Shown: positions 63,296-64,000 of the stretch, in pieces
Numbering within the stretch: the first letter of the stretch is position 1
Layout: every line of letters starts with the position of its first letter
NCBI RefSeq assembly: GCF_000473325.1
Contig: NZ_KI421513.1
Span: forward strand, 2,489,217-2,553,216
Source: Leisingera caerulea DSM 24564
GTDB lineage: Bacteria > Pseudomonadota > Alphaproteobacteria > Rhodobacterales > Rhodobacteraceae
Reading direction: 5' to 3'
Length of the DNA: 64,000 nucleotides
Position numbers and translations under genes: made by a program
Notes under the pieces: model-generated
Databases searched by the model: none
Seen by the model: only the letters and a program-made list of their open reading frames with translations
What the model was told of the DNA's origin: nothing

Positions 63296-63312
63296 AGTAT
63301 CAGCGTGATACT
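63296..63312. promoter_or_regulatory. Inverted repeat between thiC and bioB
   Basis: AGTATCA-GCG-TGATACT is a perfect 7-bp inverted repeat with a 3-base spacer. It lies in the divergent gap between the thiamine operon and bioB, and may be an operator for either. The regulator is unknown. Confidence 0.4.
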
Positions 63313-63382
63313 GGACTTATGGGCGGGTTTTTGAGGCAAATCGCTGCAGCGCAGCTTTGATGCTTGATCGGCGGCTGCAAAA

Positions 63383-63392
63383 TTATCTATAA
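63383..63392 (+). promoter_or_regulatory. BioR-type operator before bioB
   Basis: TTATCTATAA matches the alphaproteobacterial BioR (GntR family) consensus TTATMKATAA exactly. It lies 54 bases before the bioB start, inside the expected promoter region, so bioB should be repressed by BioR in response to biotin status. The bioR gene itself is not in this window. Confidence 0.8.
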
Positions 63393-63446
63393 AAACCAGC
63401 AACGCCATCCGCGCATGGCCAACAGGTATAGAGAACAGGAGACAGC

Positions 63447-64000
63447 ATGCTGGACGCTGCACCCATCCGCACCGACTGGACCCGCGAGGAAGCGGAAGCG
63501 ATTTACAATAAGCCATTCATGGACTTGCTGTTTCAGGCGCACACCGTGCACCGGCAGTATTTCGACCCCAATCAGGTGCAGAAATCCAAGCTGCTCAGCA
63601 TCAAGACCGGCGGCTGCGCCGAGGATTGCGCCTATTGCTCGCAGTCGGCGCGCAACGGCGCGCAGCTCTCGGCCTCCAAGCTGATCGAGGTTCAGCGTGT
63701 GATCGCCGAGGCCAAGAAAGCTAAGGAAGGCGGCGCCACCCGTTACTGCATGGGCGCCGCCTGGCGCTCTCCCAAGGACCGCGACATGGCGGCTCTGGAG
63801 GCGATGGTGCAGGGCGTCAAGGACCTGGGTATGGAAACCTGCATGACCCTGGGCATGCTGGACGAGGAACAGGTGTTCCGCCTGCGCGACGCCGGTCTCG
63901 ATTATTACAACCACAACATCGACACCTCGGAGCGCTACTACTCCGAGATCATCACCACCCGCACCTTCGCCGACCGGATCGACACCCTGAACCGAGTGCG
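63447..64000 (+). CDS. bioB: Biotin synthase, 5' part
   Basis: BioB is a radical SAM enzyme that inserts sulfur into dethiobiotin. The [4Fe-4S] motif is Cys57, Cys61, Cys64 ([17 protein letters not shown]), and two of the cysteines that bind the auxiliary [2Fe-2S] cluster are Cys101 (RYCMGAAWR) and Cys132 ([10 protein letters not shown]). The right edge of the window cuts it after about 184 codons of an expected 320-350. An AGGAG ribosome binding site precedes ATG 63447. It is controlled by a BioR-type site. Confidence 0.97.
   Translation, partial: MLDAAPIRTDWTREEAEAIYNKPFMDLLFQAHTVHRQYFDPNQVQKSKLLSIKTGGCAEDCAYCSQSARNGAQLSASKLIEVQRVIAEAKKAKEGGATRYCMGAAWRSPKDRDMAALEAMVQGVKDLGMETCMTLGMLDEEQVFRLRDAGLDYYNHNIDTSERYYSEIITTRTFADRIDTLNRV

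Overview
This window is a chromosomal, housekeeping-rich segment of an alphaproteobacterium of the Roseobacter group (family Rhodobacteraceae; a Leisingera/Phaeobacter/Ruegeria-type genome is my best guess, not proven). The evidence is high GC, tetrameric sarcosine oxidase, a degenerate RibBX-type riboflavin enzyme, an alphaproteobacterial GTTC-N7-GTTC SOS box, a BioR-type TTATCTATAA box before bioB, a tRNA-His that lacks the G-1 residue, and small families typical of Rhodobacteraceae (DUF6324, DUF6476). I see no rRNA, insertion sequence, prophage or CRISPR array. Genes are dense, often joined by 4-base start/stop overlaps, and many end at clear intrinsic terminators.

Layout, left to right. 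1-4.6 kb: sarcosine oxidase operon soxB(partial)-soxD-soxA-soxG, which feeds methyl groups into folate C1 metabolism. 4.6-9.1 kb: a small secreted protein, DNA primase (dnaG) and the primary sigma factor (rpoD). 9.1-13.4 kb: small and mostly uncharacterised genes, including a tandem family of three secreted two-cysteine proteins whose first copy is broken by an in-frame TAG, and a YjbQ protein. 13.5-24.2 kb: riboflavin block nrdR-ribD ... ribE ... ribBX-ribH-nusB, interrupted on the opposite strand by a capsule export set (kpsS, Wza-type lipoprotein, kpsC) and by a proline racemase-family enzyme. 24.3-31.6 kb: SOS-controlled mmcB, small proteins, tRNA-His, rluD, the heat-shock sigma factor rpoH and a DksA-like zinc-finger protein. 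31.6-35.3 kb: a minus-strand string ending in PepF, an alpha/beta hydrolase and an SCP2 protein. 35.4-41.4 kb: TPR protein, SUV3-type RNA helicase, S4 RNA-binding protein, 7Fe ferredoxin, CarD and a six-TM potassium channel with a zinc ribbon. 41.4-48.4 kb: cobS/cobT (lower-ligand end of cobalamin synthesis), a CPA2/Kef antiporter, a PAS sensor, and a divergent lrp-hppD pair. 48.5-55.5 kb: a very unusual membrane protein resembling a fusion of type II secretion/type IV pilus parts, a SIMPL protein, metY, tRNA-Thr, and a GT-A-like protein. 55.5-63.2 kb: an amidase and the thiamine operon thiC-thiO-thiS-thiG-thiE-thiF-thiD behind a TPP riboswitch. The right edge cuts bioB.

The genes form several cofactor systems: riboflavin (FMN/FAD), thiamine, cobalamin and biotin. 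Several neighbours use these cofactors (sarcosine oxidase uses FAD/FMN, BioB uses Fe-S clusters). The least explained parts are the tandem secreted family (11.3-13.0 kb), the secretion-like fusion (48.6-51.2 kb), and several non-coding stretches with strong symmetry (15.15-15.23, 24.74-25.0, 30.65-31.0 and 48.47-48.53 kb).
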